Below are positions 12,033 through 22,995 of a stretch of DNA of 48,280 nucleotides, piece by piece; position 1 is the first letter of the stretch; every line of letters begins with the position of its first letter. Both the position numbers and the translations under genes were made by a program. The notes under the pieces are model-generated. The model did not search any database. It worked only from the letters and a program-made list of their open reading frames with translations, and was not told the DNA's origin. Where the stretch lies: NCBI GenBank assembly GCA_905250885.1, contig CAJNOQ010000518.1, positions 1 to 48,280 of the forward strand, written 5' to 3'. The DNA is from Didymodactylos carnosus (taxonomy: Eukaryota; Rotifera; Eurotatoria; Philodinida; Philodinidae).

Positions 12033-13363
12033 ATGAATACCAATAAAGAAAATTTTTTATTTCCATCGTTAGCTCCCCCAAATATGGTATTAACGCCCAA
12101 GATCGGTGACCGTTATCAACAACAACACCAAACGGCTTCGCCTTATACTCCTATAACCGATCATCAAGCAACATCGTTATCGTCATGCTATGATGTTTCA
12201 ATGTATAGTATTGATACACCAGCTAAAGTAACGAATATAGACAGTCAAACGACACAAGTTAATCAACCATCAAAATCATCAAGATCATCAAAATGGTCTA
12301 TAGACGATTTTAATATTGGTCGTCTATTAGGTGAAGGAACATTTTCAAAAGTTATTCTTGTTGAAGAGAAAAAAACTGGATATTTATGTGCATTAAAAAT
12401 TATTAAAAAAGAATTTATTTGTCAATATAATCAAGAACATCAATTAATACGTGAATTAGAAATACATATGCGACTATTTCATAAACATATATTGCGTATG
12501 TACGATTTTTTTTATGATTCGGAACGAATTTATATTATTATAGAATATGCACCAAATGATACATTAGCAAATTATTTAAAACGACATAAACAATTAGATA
12601 ATATAACATCGGCAACATATATTTATCAATTGACAGATGCTATTCATTATTGTCATCGGTTATTAATTATGCATCGTGATATTAAACCGGAAAATATTTT
12701 ATTGGGACAATTTATGGAAATTAAATTAGCTGATTTTGGTCTAGCACTACATTGTCCAAGTTCAAGACGAACATTTTCATGTGGAACAATGGTAAAATCA
12801 GTAAAACTACACCATTGAAGATAATGAGCAGTTACAATCAATTTGATATTGTAATGTCTTGCTTTAGGATTACATGGCTCCTGAAGTCATTGAAAGTGAA
12901 GATATTAGCAATTGTTTGGAACAAAACTCATTATTATCATCGTCGACAACGTCAGCAACCACAGTTCCAACTTTATCATCTCGGCAAACGACACCCTATG
13001 AAGGTAACATTACATTACATATACTATACCGATCTTTATAATTTTTTAATTTTATCGTATTTCTAAGAATCTGCTGATTTATGGAGTCTTGGTGTGATTG
13101 CTTATGAATTATTAGAAGGTCAAACGCCGTTTTATGACCTTGATGTTAGTATGACAAAAAAACGGATATTAAATTGTGATTATTCATTACCAGATACAAT
13201 GAATGAATATGCAAAACATTTTATACATAATTTAATCAAATATAATCGACAAGAACGTTTGACAACTAGTGAAATAGTTAATCATAAATGGATAGAAAAA
13301 TTTGCAAAAATTAATTTTGTTAATGAAACATTTTCACAATATGTTACAATGAATTTTAAGTAA
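12033..13363 (+). CDS. Divergent Aurora-type mitotic Ser/Thr kinase, 3 exons, 396 aa
   Basis: Aurora kinases act at centrosomes, spindle and kinetochores in mitosis. Exons: 12033-12791, 12868-13003, 13068-13363. The N-terminal 88 residues are disordered and carry a KEN box at residues 5-7, the same position as in human Aurora A, where it targets the protein to APC/C. The kinase domain starts at WSIDDFNIGRLLGEGTF. Catalytic Lys is 122, HRD 214-216, DFG 234-236. The activation loop CPSSRRTFSCGTM matches the Aurora signature (APSSRRTTLCGT), with T247 as the likely activating Thr. Odd features: DFG is followed by LA rather than WS, the APE motif is DYMAPE, and about 30 Ser/Thr-rich residues (264-298) are inserted before ADLWSLG. 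The choice between Aurora A, B or a rotifer-specific paralogue is open. A PLK4-like identity was considered, but SSRRT argues against it. Confidence 0.85.
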
Positions 13364-13787
13364 GAATGATATCTCATAACAGTCCTCTCACTTTACAAAA
13401 AGATAAAGTCAAAAAATCTAACGGGGTTTTCTTTTTTTTTTGAAATGTTGTCCATTGAAAAAAATGCAGCTTGTGTTATTTTGCTAATTTTTTCTTGAAG
13501 AGTCAATCATTTCTATATTTTTCTATTCAACTTATTGTTTGTTTGGTAACACTAGTATTTGACATCTTTTTCCTACTATTGTTATATTTTTTTTTTTGTC
13601 ACTGTTTAATGTATCGATTTTTTCTTGTTAATTTCTTAATGCTGACCTGTTATTTATGGGTCATGAGCTCTATAAAAATTTGATGTTCTTTGTCAGATAA
13701 AAAAGAATGTGAATAAAAGAAACCAATGAAAAGATTTTTCACTCACAGATACTGTATGCAAGTTAATTTTGAAAACTTATTATCTTA
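13364..13787. other. 3' region of the Aurora-like kinase gene
   Basis: This is T-rich sequence with a candidate poly(A) signal AATAAA at 13712-13717, about 350 bp after the stop. A 70-codon open frame (13471-13683) made of Phe/Leu/Cys is taken as a chance product of T-richness. Confidence 0.45.
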
Positions 13788-14090
13788 ATTACTAAGTTCT
13801 TCAGCAATGTCTATAAATAATCCAGTCACATCATTTGATGGCATTAGTGATAAACTTAAGATATTGCCAAAGTGGTGATGAATCAGTTTACCTTTCCGTA
13901 ATTTTACCAATTCTGAAAAAATATGAGTATGATTTGAGCGAATCTCATCATGCCTATATACTACACAACTTATTATACTTCCGAATTCGTTGCCATATAT
14001 TTTATCCAAAATGAAGATGGCACAAAGTAGCAGCGACAGACTGTTTTAAATGCATTTAGTTCATCTTGTTTGAAATCAATCAGAACTGAT
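13788..14090 (-). pseudogene. Decayed MULE-like transposase fragment
   Basis: Read on the minus strand, 14090 to about 13978 gives LIDFKQDELNAFKTV, then CRCYF...FW. This resembles the MULE transposase block with a DFE-type Asp, Ala/Lys helix, GC.FH and Q..W. A second minus frame (14009-13788) then continues with a stretch like LSLSLMPSNDV followed by FIDIAEEL, similar to the LP-rich helix after that block in MULEs. The two parts are in different frames, with a stop after the first, so the copy is broken. It is too short and diverged to name a family. Identification is by pattern memory only. Confidence 0.45.
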
Positions 14091-14346
14091 CTTACAGATA
14101 ATGGAACACTTGAACTATCTGTATATCAAACTAATGATGGAATTCATACAATTTCCCAAATTATTTGACATTGTAGCAGAAACTAATAGTTTCATGCTGA
14201 AGTCATTCCATTGATAAAACGATTGAACTATTCGATTGATAAAACATTTAAAGGGTCGTTCAAAATGTTCCAGTGCTCACATGAACCTAATCTTTCTGCA
14301 TTATCAGTTGAACTTTGACTTAAAAATCAAATTTTGTATTTGGAGA

Positions 14347-14677
14347 CAGCTGGGCAAGTCAGGAGATTTGCAACTCACAAGTCAAGTCAAGTCAATAAAA
14401 AGAAATTCAAGTCAAGTCAAGTCGAGGTCAGAAAATTTTTTCCTTCAAGTCAAGCCAAGTCTGGTTAAAATTAGACAACATAAAATTTGCTAGCACCTTT
14501 TTAGATCAGAGAGTTTTTATAGCCTTACAGACTCTCTTTTATGGTAGAAAAAGTCTAATTTAAACGAGAATCTCTTACTAAGAATGACTTGACTTGAAAA
14601 AAATTTCTCAAGTCAAAACACAGCCCAAAAATTTTGGGCCAAGTCAAGTCTGCCTTGACTTGACTTGCCCAGCTCTG
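14347..14677. mobile_element. hAT-like MITE with perfect 8-bp target duplication
   Basis: The element runs from cagctgggcaagtca to tgacttgcccagctctg, inverted ends differing only by a two-base indel. Exact 8-bp copies of tttggaga flank it (14339-14346 and 14678-14685). Many caagtc units lie near both ends, mostly direct on the left and inverted on the right, as in hAT subterminal repeats. At 331 bp it has no transposase and must have been mobilised in trans. The intact ends and duplication suggest a fairly recent insertion. Confidence 0.85.
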
Positions 14678-14683
14678 TTTGGA

Positions 14684-15043
14684 GAAGTGCAACCCAAAAA
14701 TCTTTTATCTGCTGGTGTATCCCAAAATAAAAAAGATCGTCTCAGTGATGTTATTTTTAAGTTGGAGAGGCATCAAATCGATCATATGAATTTTGATAAC
14801 GATTACAAAACACACTGTCGTTTACAATTAGCTGTTAGCCAAATAGAATCGAAAACAGACACTGCAGAGGTGGATAAGTCCAAAAAAGTTTCGAGTTTCC
14901 GCGTTCGAATTCACTATTCTTTCTTGACTGATGCGCGTATTGTAACAGAAAGAAAAAACCATAAAAATTGTCGATGTCTGCGCCCTTTTTCCTCTGTAGT
15001 CGACCGAAAATACGAAAATGAGATACTTACTTGTGATGATTGA
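14684..15043 (+). other. Unrecognised open frame of 119 codons next to a MITE
   Basis: An open frame continues from inside the 14347-14677 MITE and runs as EVQPKNLLSAG... to a stop at 15043. It is mixed in composition (Lys, Asp, Ser, His, Cys) and more protein-like than most chance frames nearby. There is no start codon after the MITE edge that fits, no domain I recognise, and no splice partner. It may be a remnant of a gene or transposon split by the MITE, or chance. Confidence 0.2.
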
Positions 15044-16029
15044 TTACTTATTGATGTAATGATTACTTATTATATAGAAATCTTACAAAAAATGATATAC
15101 GACATAGGCCTTAAATGCTGATAAAATTCTTATAGAGTACAACGTAAGAAAATTATAAGATTCTTAGAAGATTTTTGCAAATTTTGTTAGATAGTTATTT
15201 TCATAGGATTCGTGTAATGAACTTACCAGACATCATCTATATGAGATTTGAATGTGAGGTTGAACAGGTTGCACATAAACAGCGAGAAATCTTCATATCA
15301 TTTTCGATCGGCCACTAGCATTTTAGCTCGCGTTTTCAATTTATTTTGACGTTTTTTACCAGTAACGTAAAAAAATATGTACCCGTCCTTTGCTTCTGAA
15401 AAGTATGCTCATAGAGATGTTTCGTTCTTATTTTTATGAGACGATTTTTTTTTAAAAGCACTTATTTACAAGATAAAGCGATAACTTACTTTTTCATCTC
15501 TCAGTACTTTCTTCAAAGTTAATGATAATAAACACTTGGTTAGTCCCAGTAGACTTATGCTTTTGATCAAACTGAGAAAATATAATGTTTGGAGTTGACT
15601 AAACTAATTAAAATGCTGCATAAATACTTCCGCATCGTTATCGTTAAAGTCTGTTTCTTCGGTCGATTGATCTGACGATGTGTCATGCATTTCTCACTCG
15701 AATAAAAAATTCCTCTTTTTAAGATAAAGAAAAATGACTTTCATCCAGGGACCGGCACTTTTTACTAGAAAATGAGCCGTTCTGTTTGTGTTAAAAAATT
15801 ACACTAGTCACTATATAAGCGTTGGTTTTTTTCAAAAAATATTATGTCATGCGTGCAAGTGATTACTCAAAATTTAAATCGATTATATATACGCGTACTT
15901 TTCTTTCTTTGTTTTGGTCTCATTCGAGGAAAGAAACGTGCATCTCTAAAGGAAATGAGAACGAATAGACATCAACCTCTAATATCTTTTATTTTCAATG
16001 TAATAGACCGTTAGACATATTCATAGTTA
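15044..16029. other. Intergenic, nothing recognised
   Basis: AT-rich DNA without a convincing ORF, repeat or RNA gene. Confidence 0.4.
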
Positions 16030-16769
16030 CAGGCCTCGCAGCGGTCCTGATTTTCTGATTTTTTCCTGATTTTTTTAAGTCGTCCTGATTCGTCCTGATT
16101 TTGGCAAAAAATCCTGATTTTCCTGATTTTTGTTGCTTTTCGAAACTAGGTCATTTTCCTTGAAGATTCCAGTTTAGTCTAGGTAGAGGCGTTTCAGAAA
16201 TTCCATCTTGAATCGATGATGACACTGGTTTTTCAATGACCGCGTTGCTTGTCTTGTTTGTAGAGTAGCTATTGTTCTTTATGAACTAAAATTGTTGATG
16301 AATATATAGGAAAAAGTCATTTTTTTAATACAAGATTAAATGCCATTATCGTACAAGGAAAAAGAATCATCAAACAGAAGTTAGGGCTACAAGCTGATAG
16401 TCCGCTGAACCATCAACTCTCCTTGTTGAATGGCTATCAACGAATCGCAGTAGATTTTCATATATACACTTTTACGATTTTTTTCGTATATACACATTCA
16501 TTTCCCGTTTGTTCATTGTTCTTTTTATTTATCGATATTTACCGCATACATTGTCAGAATTGCGATCGAACCACTGGCCTATTGTGACTTTCTTGATACC
16601 TTGACTTTGCATATTGATCTGCTGTAAGTCACATGAAATTGTTGAGGGCGTAGATGTACGTCTTTCGGTAAACCTCTGTCAATCCTGATTTCCTGATAAA
16701 ATTCCTGATTTCTTTTGCTGGAAATCCTGTCCTGATCCTGATTTCTTATGAAGGCCGCTGCGAGGCCTG
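16030..16769. mobile_element. TIR element with clustered tcctgatt motifs
   Basis: Perfect 15-bp inverted ends caggcctcgcagcgg (16030-16044) and ccgctgcgaggcctg (16755-16769) enclose 740 bp. Many copies of tcctgatt cluster within about 120 bp of the left end and 90 bp of the right end, and are absent from the middle. This is typical of hAT subterminal binding sites. The flanks share only agtta, so the target duplication has decayed or is not 8 bp. No coding region is seen inside. Confidence 0.75.
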
Positions 16770-17755
16770 CAGTTATTCATTGTTACTCTCAAAAATTTCT
16801 GTGTGCAGATATGTTAACAGACAAAAATCTTCTTTAAAAAAAATAGTTGACGTAAGATTGCAATGTGTCAAGTAGGAAAGTGGACGGACGTTATTGAGGA
16901 AAAAAAGAGGTTAGACTTACTTTTTATACTAAGTAAGAGAGCTTTTATAAAGTTTGTGAGTATGATTTATGTTTTCGAGATCTGGTTCGAAATGCAAATT
17001 TGAAAATGGGAGAATTTTCATTCAACCCATAGCAGATTCTAACCTTTGTCTGAGGACTTCTACTAGAAACGTAATATAAAAATTGCTCATTAAGAATATT
17101 TTCTGGAGTTTAGGTCGAAGTTTGGCGTGGTTAAATCTCTCCAAGTACTTTTGCTGTTTGTTTTAGATTTGAAACTTATTTATTTCTTTAAAAGTGTCGC
17201 GCTATATTAGTGTCTTAAGACAAACATTTTGTCCATTGACGACTCAATGTTCTTTTGATCTTTTTTTCAAGACTTCAAGACAGAAACTCAATGAGTTGAG
17301 ATCAAGAGCGGATCAGTAGTCTTCTTATTATTCTGCTATCTTATTCATTTTCATCTCATTGTCGAACCCATTTTCTACCAACAACACTCTAACTTTGTGA
17401 GTTTTGAAAAGAATAAAATCGAAAACAGAACCTGCACGATGTTGAGTGATCTGAATGCATCATATTCTCGAAGAAAAGACCGAATAAAACGTGTGATATT
17501 ATTACAGGTGTCAAGAAGAAAAACGTGTCTTCTAGAATAGTAATGCGTAGTGGTATCTCCATGTATATTTATCATAGTACCATCAAATCATAAGAATATT
17601 ATGCAAATCATAGATACGTTTAGAGAACACTCCTTTCGATATTCTCATGAAAGAAGCTAATGATATTCTTTTAAGAATCTTATCACCATAGTATGTATTT
17701 AGAAGAGAAACAATTCTGAAGAAACACCTGCATCAAAAACAGTGTCAATTCTGAT
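16770..17755. other. Intergenic, nothing recognised
   Basis: AT-rich, with short chance ORFs only. I see no repeat structure apart from the target-site copy attctgat at 17748-17755 that belongs to the next element. Confidence 0.4.
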
Positions 17756-18107
17756 CAGAGACCATCGCAGGACAGAGCTGTCCTGTTGTCCTGCCGCCCT
17801 GTCCTATCCCGTCAGGCAGGGCGATATGTTTTTTGTTCCTTGATTTGCCCTACGAGAAATTGATTTTTGAGCTTCTTTTTAAGTAAAATTTTGAGATTGA
17901 ACAACGAAGACAACAGAGGTCGTTCAATTCTGTTTTCTTTCTTACAATGAAGTGGTTCTTAAAGATAAAATCTTCTAGGTTGAGGAGAAAAACTTTATTT
18001 TGTACTACAGGGCGTCCTGCTCAGCCAAACAGGGCAGGGCCCAAAAAATTTTATGAGTAATTTTCTGACAGGGCGGAGCGAAAAAAGTTGCTCTGTGATG
18101 GTCTCTA
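17756..18107. mobile_element. hAT-like MITE with perfect 8-bp target duplication
   Basis: The ends cagagaccatcgcag and ctgtgatggtctcta are inverted repeats with two differences. attctgat flanks both sides exactly (17748-17755 and 18108-18115). The 352-bp body holds GC-rich subterminal runs of cctgtcctg and cagggc that stand out against the AT-rich surroundings. It is non-coding. The ends differ from those of 14347-14677 and 16030-16769, so it is a separate family. Confidence 0.85.
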
Positions 18108-18115
18108 ATTCTGAT

Positions 18116-18527
18116 AAGTTTTTCTAGTAAATAGACATACATGTTAATCACACATGTTCTTTAGCGATAGCTCTAGCTTAAATACTTATTGAGTCTCGAT
18201 TATTGTGTTAGATGAATTTATATTGTAGTACAGTTTTTGCTTATCTGAAATGTGAAGAACGTTAAAAAGAAGCAATAGGAAAAAGTCTGAAAAACGTGGT
18301 ATTGTGTACAACAATATACTGTGAAAAATCAAAAAGCAAAGGAAAAAAAAGAACACTAAACAGTTTTTTGATGTCTTCATCAAAAATTTTCAGCATAATG
18401 TTGTTTGCGTTAATAGAAAGAGAACATAAAAAAAAGCATTGCGTTTTGATTAGACAAGTCATAAACTATCTGACCAGTGGTGAAAAAATCAATTGAAGTT
18501 TTCGTTTTTTAAGGCAAGTCTTCTCTT
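18116..18527. other. Spacer downstream of CYHR1
   Basis: Overlapping chance frames on both strands (18186-18496) are low-complexity Phe/Leu or Lys/Ser, with no recognisable domain. This is the 3' side of CYHR1, transcribed leftward. Confidence 0.4.
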
Positions 18528-19873
18528 TCATTCTTTATTTCGTTCTACTTGAACCATTAATAAACGAAGACTAATTGATGTTGACGATAATAATTTATTA
18601 CATTCTGCTGATGATATTGGCAATTTTAAATATTCTGTTTCTGTATGATTTGGACTAAATTCAAATGAATAGATAATAGGTTTAAACGCTTGTAAATCAC
18701 CATGTGGTCCACGTAAAATAAAAAATTTTAAATCAATTGTTTGTGTTATTTTCGATTTTAATACTAACTGGTAACTTAATGTACGATTCATTGTCAATTG
18801 TGGATGTGGAGTATTATCGTTTATTCTTGCACGTACACACCATTGAAGTGATAAACATGTAAAACGTGATGTTTCAAAATATAACTTGGCAACAAAATCA
18901 TCTGTACGAAACGGTTTTAATACTAAATCTGAGACACCTATTTGATTCAATGATAATAGATCAACAACGGTTTCTAAACATTTTTTTTCATCTTCAGCTA
19001 TTTGTTTTTTTTCTTTTAATGTATCTAACAGTTCGATACCCGCTTTCGATGGATATTGACAAACACCTAAATGAGATTCTAAATTATGATAGGCACCATT
19101 CCATGTACATCCAATCAAATTATAATCACATGCGGTAGGCCTAGAACAAAGGTAAAATAAATGTTTAGAGTTCTATAATTTATGTTGATATGATACCTAC
19201 CGATCAGTACATAACTGACTTTGATGAATTTTTATTTCATATCTAAGAAGTGTATTAAGACAATATTCACATAGAATTGGTAATTCGCTTATTGCTTTTT
19301 CCACCGCTAAATTTCTACAACAATTGGATTTATTAATTTCACAACGACAGTTAGGACCTAAAAGTTAATGAATAAAATATCCATATTCCGTTCCAACATA
19401 ATTATGATAATCATACAAGTTGTTAATTCGTCTTTGAGTTTTCCATCGGCTAATAGATGACTAAAACAATTACCACACATCAAATGACCATTTGGACACT
19501 AGAAAAAGAAAGAAGCAAAAAAACATAGTTTGAGAAAAAAAAGATCAAGAAAACTTACTTGATACATCGGTAAATTTGATAAATCAAGACAAATGCAACA
19601 TGATAGTATACTACCTAATCTATCTTCTAATAAACGTTGTTTATTTTCTGTACTATTGCTTAATTTTGCCTTTTTCATAGGTGATTCGTTGACATTATCA
19701 TTTAGATTTGTAATAGTTGTTATCGGATTGCATGTAGTGGCAGAAGTTGGAGGAGTAGAAATTTCGCTATTGACGCCTGATAGTATATTTGTATCCATAG
19801 ATGTCTGTATGTTAAATGTTAGCTCATGGTTTTGTTCAGCTAAATTTGTTGAAAATGAACTTGATTCAACCAT
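18528..19873 (-). CDS. CYHR1: CYHR1/ZTRAF1-like RING and TRAF-type zinc-finger protein, 4 exons, 388 aa
   Basis: Cysteine/histidine-rich protein 1 is a conserved animal protein of poorly known function that binds galectin-3 in mouse. Exons in transcript order: 19873-19559, 19498-19417, 19357-19201, 19140-18528 (1167 nt, joins in frame). Residues 1-88 are disordered, with a basic patch [13 protein letters not shown]-like finger follows, CCICLDL...[12 protein letters not shown]...CPNCRCEI (about 92-143). Then comes the family block [19 protein letters not shown]-type Cys/His pairs, and a C-terminal TRAF-like beta domain (about 240-388) with [19 protein letters not shown] and SAECNKLL. Similarity to human CYHR1 covers everything after the N-terminus. 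The last codons AAT AAA GAA TGA contain a poly(A)-signal hexamer. Confidence 0.92.
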
Positions 19874-19895
19874 GAGACTAGCGTTAAAGTAAATA
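19874..19895 (-). promoter_or_regulatory. Splice acceptor 4 nt before the CYHR1 ATG
   Basis: On the minus strand the sequence reads ttaacgctag|tctcATG (AG at 19879-19878) after a T-rich tract. With only 4 nt of leader left, it fits a trans-splice site or a 5'-UTR intron boundary. Confidence 0.5.
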
Positions 19896-20426
19896 AAACT
19901 AAAATGTATAACATGAAGTGAAGAAAAACTTTATTATTATTCAGACGATCGTATAGTTGTAGCTTCTGAAGCAAGGTGCTTTAAACTGCTAGAGTATAAG
20001 ACTCAACTGAAGATGCTGTACGAAAACTTGACTAGAAAAAACGATTTATGACCGCAGACTGCGTTTTGCAAACTATAATAAATATTGTTTAAATGTTTTT
20101 TTTATCTCAAACCGTTAAGTAAATCAGTGTATAAGATAGAAATAACTATTTTTAAATCAAAAGCTACAAGAGGTTAAAGAAGTTAACGTAAAAATGAGCA
20201 ATATCCACGTCGGCAATGTAGCCAGTGTTTGTTGGTCAGTTTGGCCGGATTGTCACTTTGTTTAGTTATAAAAAAAAAAATTCACGTGTACATTTGTATA
20301 CCCAGATACATGTATGTGTATGAACACAGAGACGTCATGCATAGAGGGGAGTGTAGGAGATTTACCTGCTTTTAGTACTGTTCTCTTATTGAGTAGAATT
20401 TTCTCAAGTTTTACATACTTACATAC
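19896..20426. other. Upstream spacer of CYHR1
   Basis: No gene or repeat recognised. It presumably holds the CYHR1 promoter, but no specific element can be pointed to. Confidence 0.35.
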
Positions 20427-20430
20427 TTAA

Positions 20431-20637
20431 CACGTTCACTGTCAATATATCATATATGTGATTTATTTAATTTTTGACCACGAAGTTCATATATCAGATA
20501 TGACACATTTGCAAGACACGTTTCATGTCTACAACAAAACATCATACTTAGTTTAATCTTGCAAATGTATCATATCTGATACATGAACTCCGTGGTCAAA
20601 AATTAACTAAATCATATATCATATCACATGAACAGTG
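20431..20637. mobile_element. piggyBac-like MITE flanked by TTAA
   Basis: TTAA lies on both sides (20427-20430, 20638-20641). Inside, inverted repeats of about 85 bp begin cacgttcactg on the left and cactgttcatg on the inverted right, sharing atttttgaccacg and cagatatga. TTAA target sites with cac-type ends fit piggyBac-group elements. The 207-bp body is almost entirely arm, so it is non-autonomous. Confidence 0.7.
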
Positions 20638-20641
20638 TTAA

Positions 20642-21234
20642 ATATATTTTTTCCCTGTTTTAAAATCTCCGCGGCGTCTCCATTAATATATCATTCACAT
20701 GGAACGATAAAATTCTTTTTTTTCTTTTGTTAAATCGCTCTCATGCACTGGCTGATAAGCAACGCGATCACAAAAGCTGATTTAGATCCTCAGAATATTT
20801 AGAGCAAATCTGGACTATTTTTATTGTACTTTTAGTTTTTTTTCTGAAGTAGTTCTGAAAGCTCTGAATTTTTATATATTAGATAACTATCGTTTTCTTC
20901 TAAGTACCATAAGTAATATAAAAATCTGTAATTTTAAATGACTTGTGGTGATGCTGTGAATCAAATAATTATCTGTTTTGCATTTGTTTTTAGTTAATCT
21001 TTTTTTTAAAAAGAAAAGTTAAAGTCCTAGCTTGTTTTAGGTTCCTTTGCCAGTCAAAAATGACAATTTTCGTCGAAAATATCGATTATGAGAAAAGTTC
21101 ATGAAGGCTCAAGCAACGCTGGTTCTTGTAGTGCGAGTAGCACAGCGAAAAAGCTCTGTGTTTTCGTTTTCTTGAAAACAAATGTAACAGATATCTAATC
21201 AGTAATAGGTAAAGGAAAATATATACCATAAGAA
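20642..21234. other. Intergenic, nothing recognised
   Basis: AT-rich sequence with no convincing ORF or repeat. Confidence 0.35.
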
Positions 21235-21545
21235 CATAACCGAAAAAAAACGGAAGTTGGTTTTGGATTGTTGAAAAGTGCTTTTTCGTATTCAGCACAC
21301 TCAATAACCCAAGGAGATTTTCTATTTTTGGCGAGGGGTACTTCCAAAAGTTTAGGAAAATTTTTCAAACTAATATTTTTTTCCCACGGAAATTTTTTTG
21401 CGCCATTTTATTTCAAAAAATTTTCCTAAACTTTTGAAAGTACCCCCCGCCAAAAATAGAAAATCTTTTGAATTATCCAGTGTGCTGGATACGAAAAGGC
21501 ACTTTTCAGGAACTCAAAAGCAACTTTCGTTGTTTTGTTCGGTGG
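21235..21545. repeat. Foldback repeat with arms of about 130 bp
   Basis: About 21235-21365 pairs with about 21410-21545 in inverted orientation, with some mismatches (for example tattcagcacact against its inverse in agtgtgctggata). The inner part, ttctatttttggcg and aaaagtttaggaaaattt, is best conserved. The loop is about 45 bp. It is non-coding; an ORF track hit at 21086-21304 on the minus strand only overlaps the arm. Confidence 0.75.
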
Positions 21546-22744
21546 TATGATAAAATAATAAACACTATATTTATTCGTTCATCATGGCAATTTCAAAAAG
21601 AAAATTGTTTTTTTCCATTTTCAAAGTGGAAAACAGGGTAAAATTTGGCTTTTGCTTAGTGGAGGACCACCTTACGCTCACTGGGATCACCAATTATTAA
21701 CAACACGGGCTTCAAGTGTCCTCTTTAAAATACATTAATTTTTAATCGCTAAAAAATGTACATACCATATGTTTTGTAGATTAAAAAAATGCTGTCATGA
21801 CAGCATGACATGTCATTGTCTTACACTGTTGAAATCCTAGTTTCTTTACATTTTTTGAACTGTTGAGGTAAACACCTTTCGAAAATAGAGTAGGAAAAAA
21901 TTCAGAAATTGGACTCTTTTATGCCATTAGCTTAAACTTAGTTTGGTATTCCAAAACCTCTAGCTGCTTCCGAGCGCAGAAATCCGACCCTTATTCGGGT
22001 AACATCTATTGAGCGAAAGTGGCAGAACCTTCAAAATTTATTGCATCTATTCCTCAACATGATTAGCATTCCCTGAAAGCTTGATATATAAATCAGACTT
22101 ATGGTGACCGAGATAGATTTCTGACGGGAAGATTTAACAGGATTTATTCCAGAGGAAACTTTGACTACTTGATACATAACGAAAAGCTGTATCGTGTAGA
22201 GTAAGCATTTCCATCTTTTACTTTGGTCATCTTTGTTTCTCTGTGCAGCATCTTATCTCAAAACACCATCAGTTTAAAAGCGAAACTGTTCGAAACTTAT
22301 TTATTGCATTCATAAACTATCCAATGTTAAAAACCTATCTCGATAGCTACAACTTCCATCTCGATCTCAACACAATAGTCTCGATCAGTGAATGTTAAAT
22401 ATGTCAAAGTGTGGTAAAGAAATTTGGCTCTACTAGTATCTGTCAGCGTTGTGTCGCTGGAACAAGGGACAAAATGGGCCTGTTGGTATTTCACAAAAAC
22501 TACCATGTAAATTGGTAGCGGAGATCTTGGATTACTCTAAAATTAAAGCAAGCACTTACGGCTACAATATATAAGAGTCGCAATTTTCAGTTTTAGTTCT
22601 GTTAATTTTTGGCTGGCGTCACAAGTTCGAAATCTAGAAAACATGATTAAAACTTTTCAGATTTATTTTAAGATCAACCCGAAATCTCTATCATCTATCT
22701 ATATGGAAATTTTTAAGAATTACGAAGATCTATAGATAAAAAAA
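21546..22744. other. Intergenic, nothing recognised
   Basis: No coding, repeat or RNA signal that I could support. Confidence 0.35.
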
Positions 22745-22995
22745 TGACCAAGATCAAAGAATTCTATAATAGGATCGCATTAGGATTAGATAGGATTATG
22801 TAGAATCCTACCAGGATCACATAGAAATAAATAGGAATCTTGGATTCGGAAATGGTATAAGATTTCGCAAAAATTCCCTGAACTATGTGGTGAAATTTGG
22901 TAGGATTCGTATTGCATCGGAACGATTTTGAAATTGTATCGGGTTTAAGTAGGATTCCGATAGGATTTCATAGAACTATCTAGGATTCTAGTAGA
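22745..22995. repeat. Degenerate taggatt-type short repeats
   Basis: The heptamer taggatt, or one-base variants, appears roughly eight times in 250 bp (for example near 22781, 22890, 22950, 22980), with irregular spacing and a few inverted forms (aatccta at 22804). This may be subterminal repeats of a decayed MITE whose ends I cannot define, or a diverged minisatellite. Confidence 0.4.

Noticed and set aside
12033-13363. Naming the kinase PLK4
   Set aside because: No polo boxes follow the kinase domain, and the loop PSSRRT is an Aurora signature.
18186-18496. Overlapping 65-66-codon frames on both strands
   Set aside because: Low-complexity AT composition, no motif, no splice context; chance.
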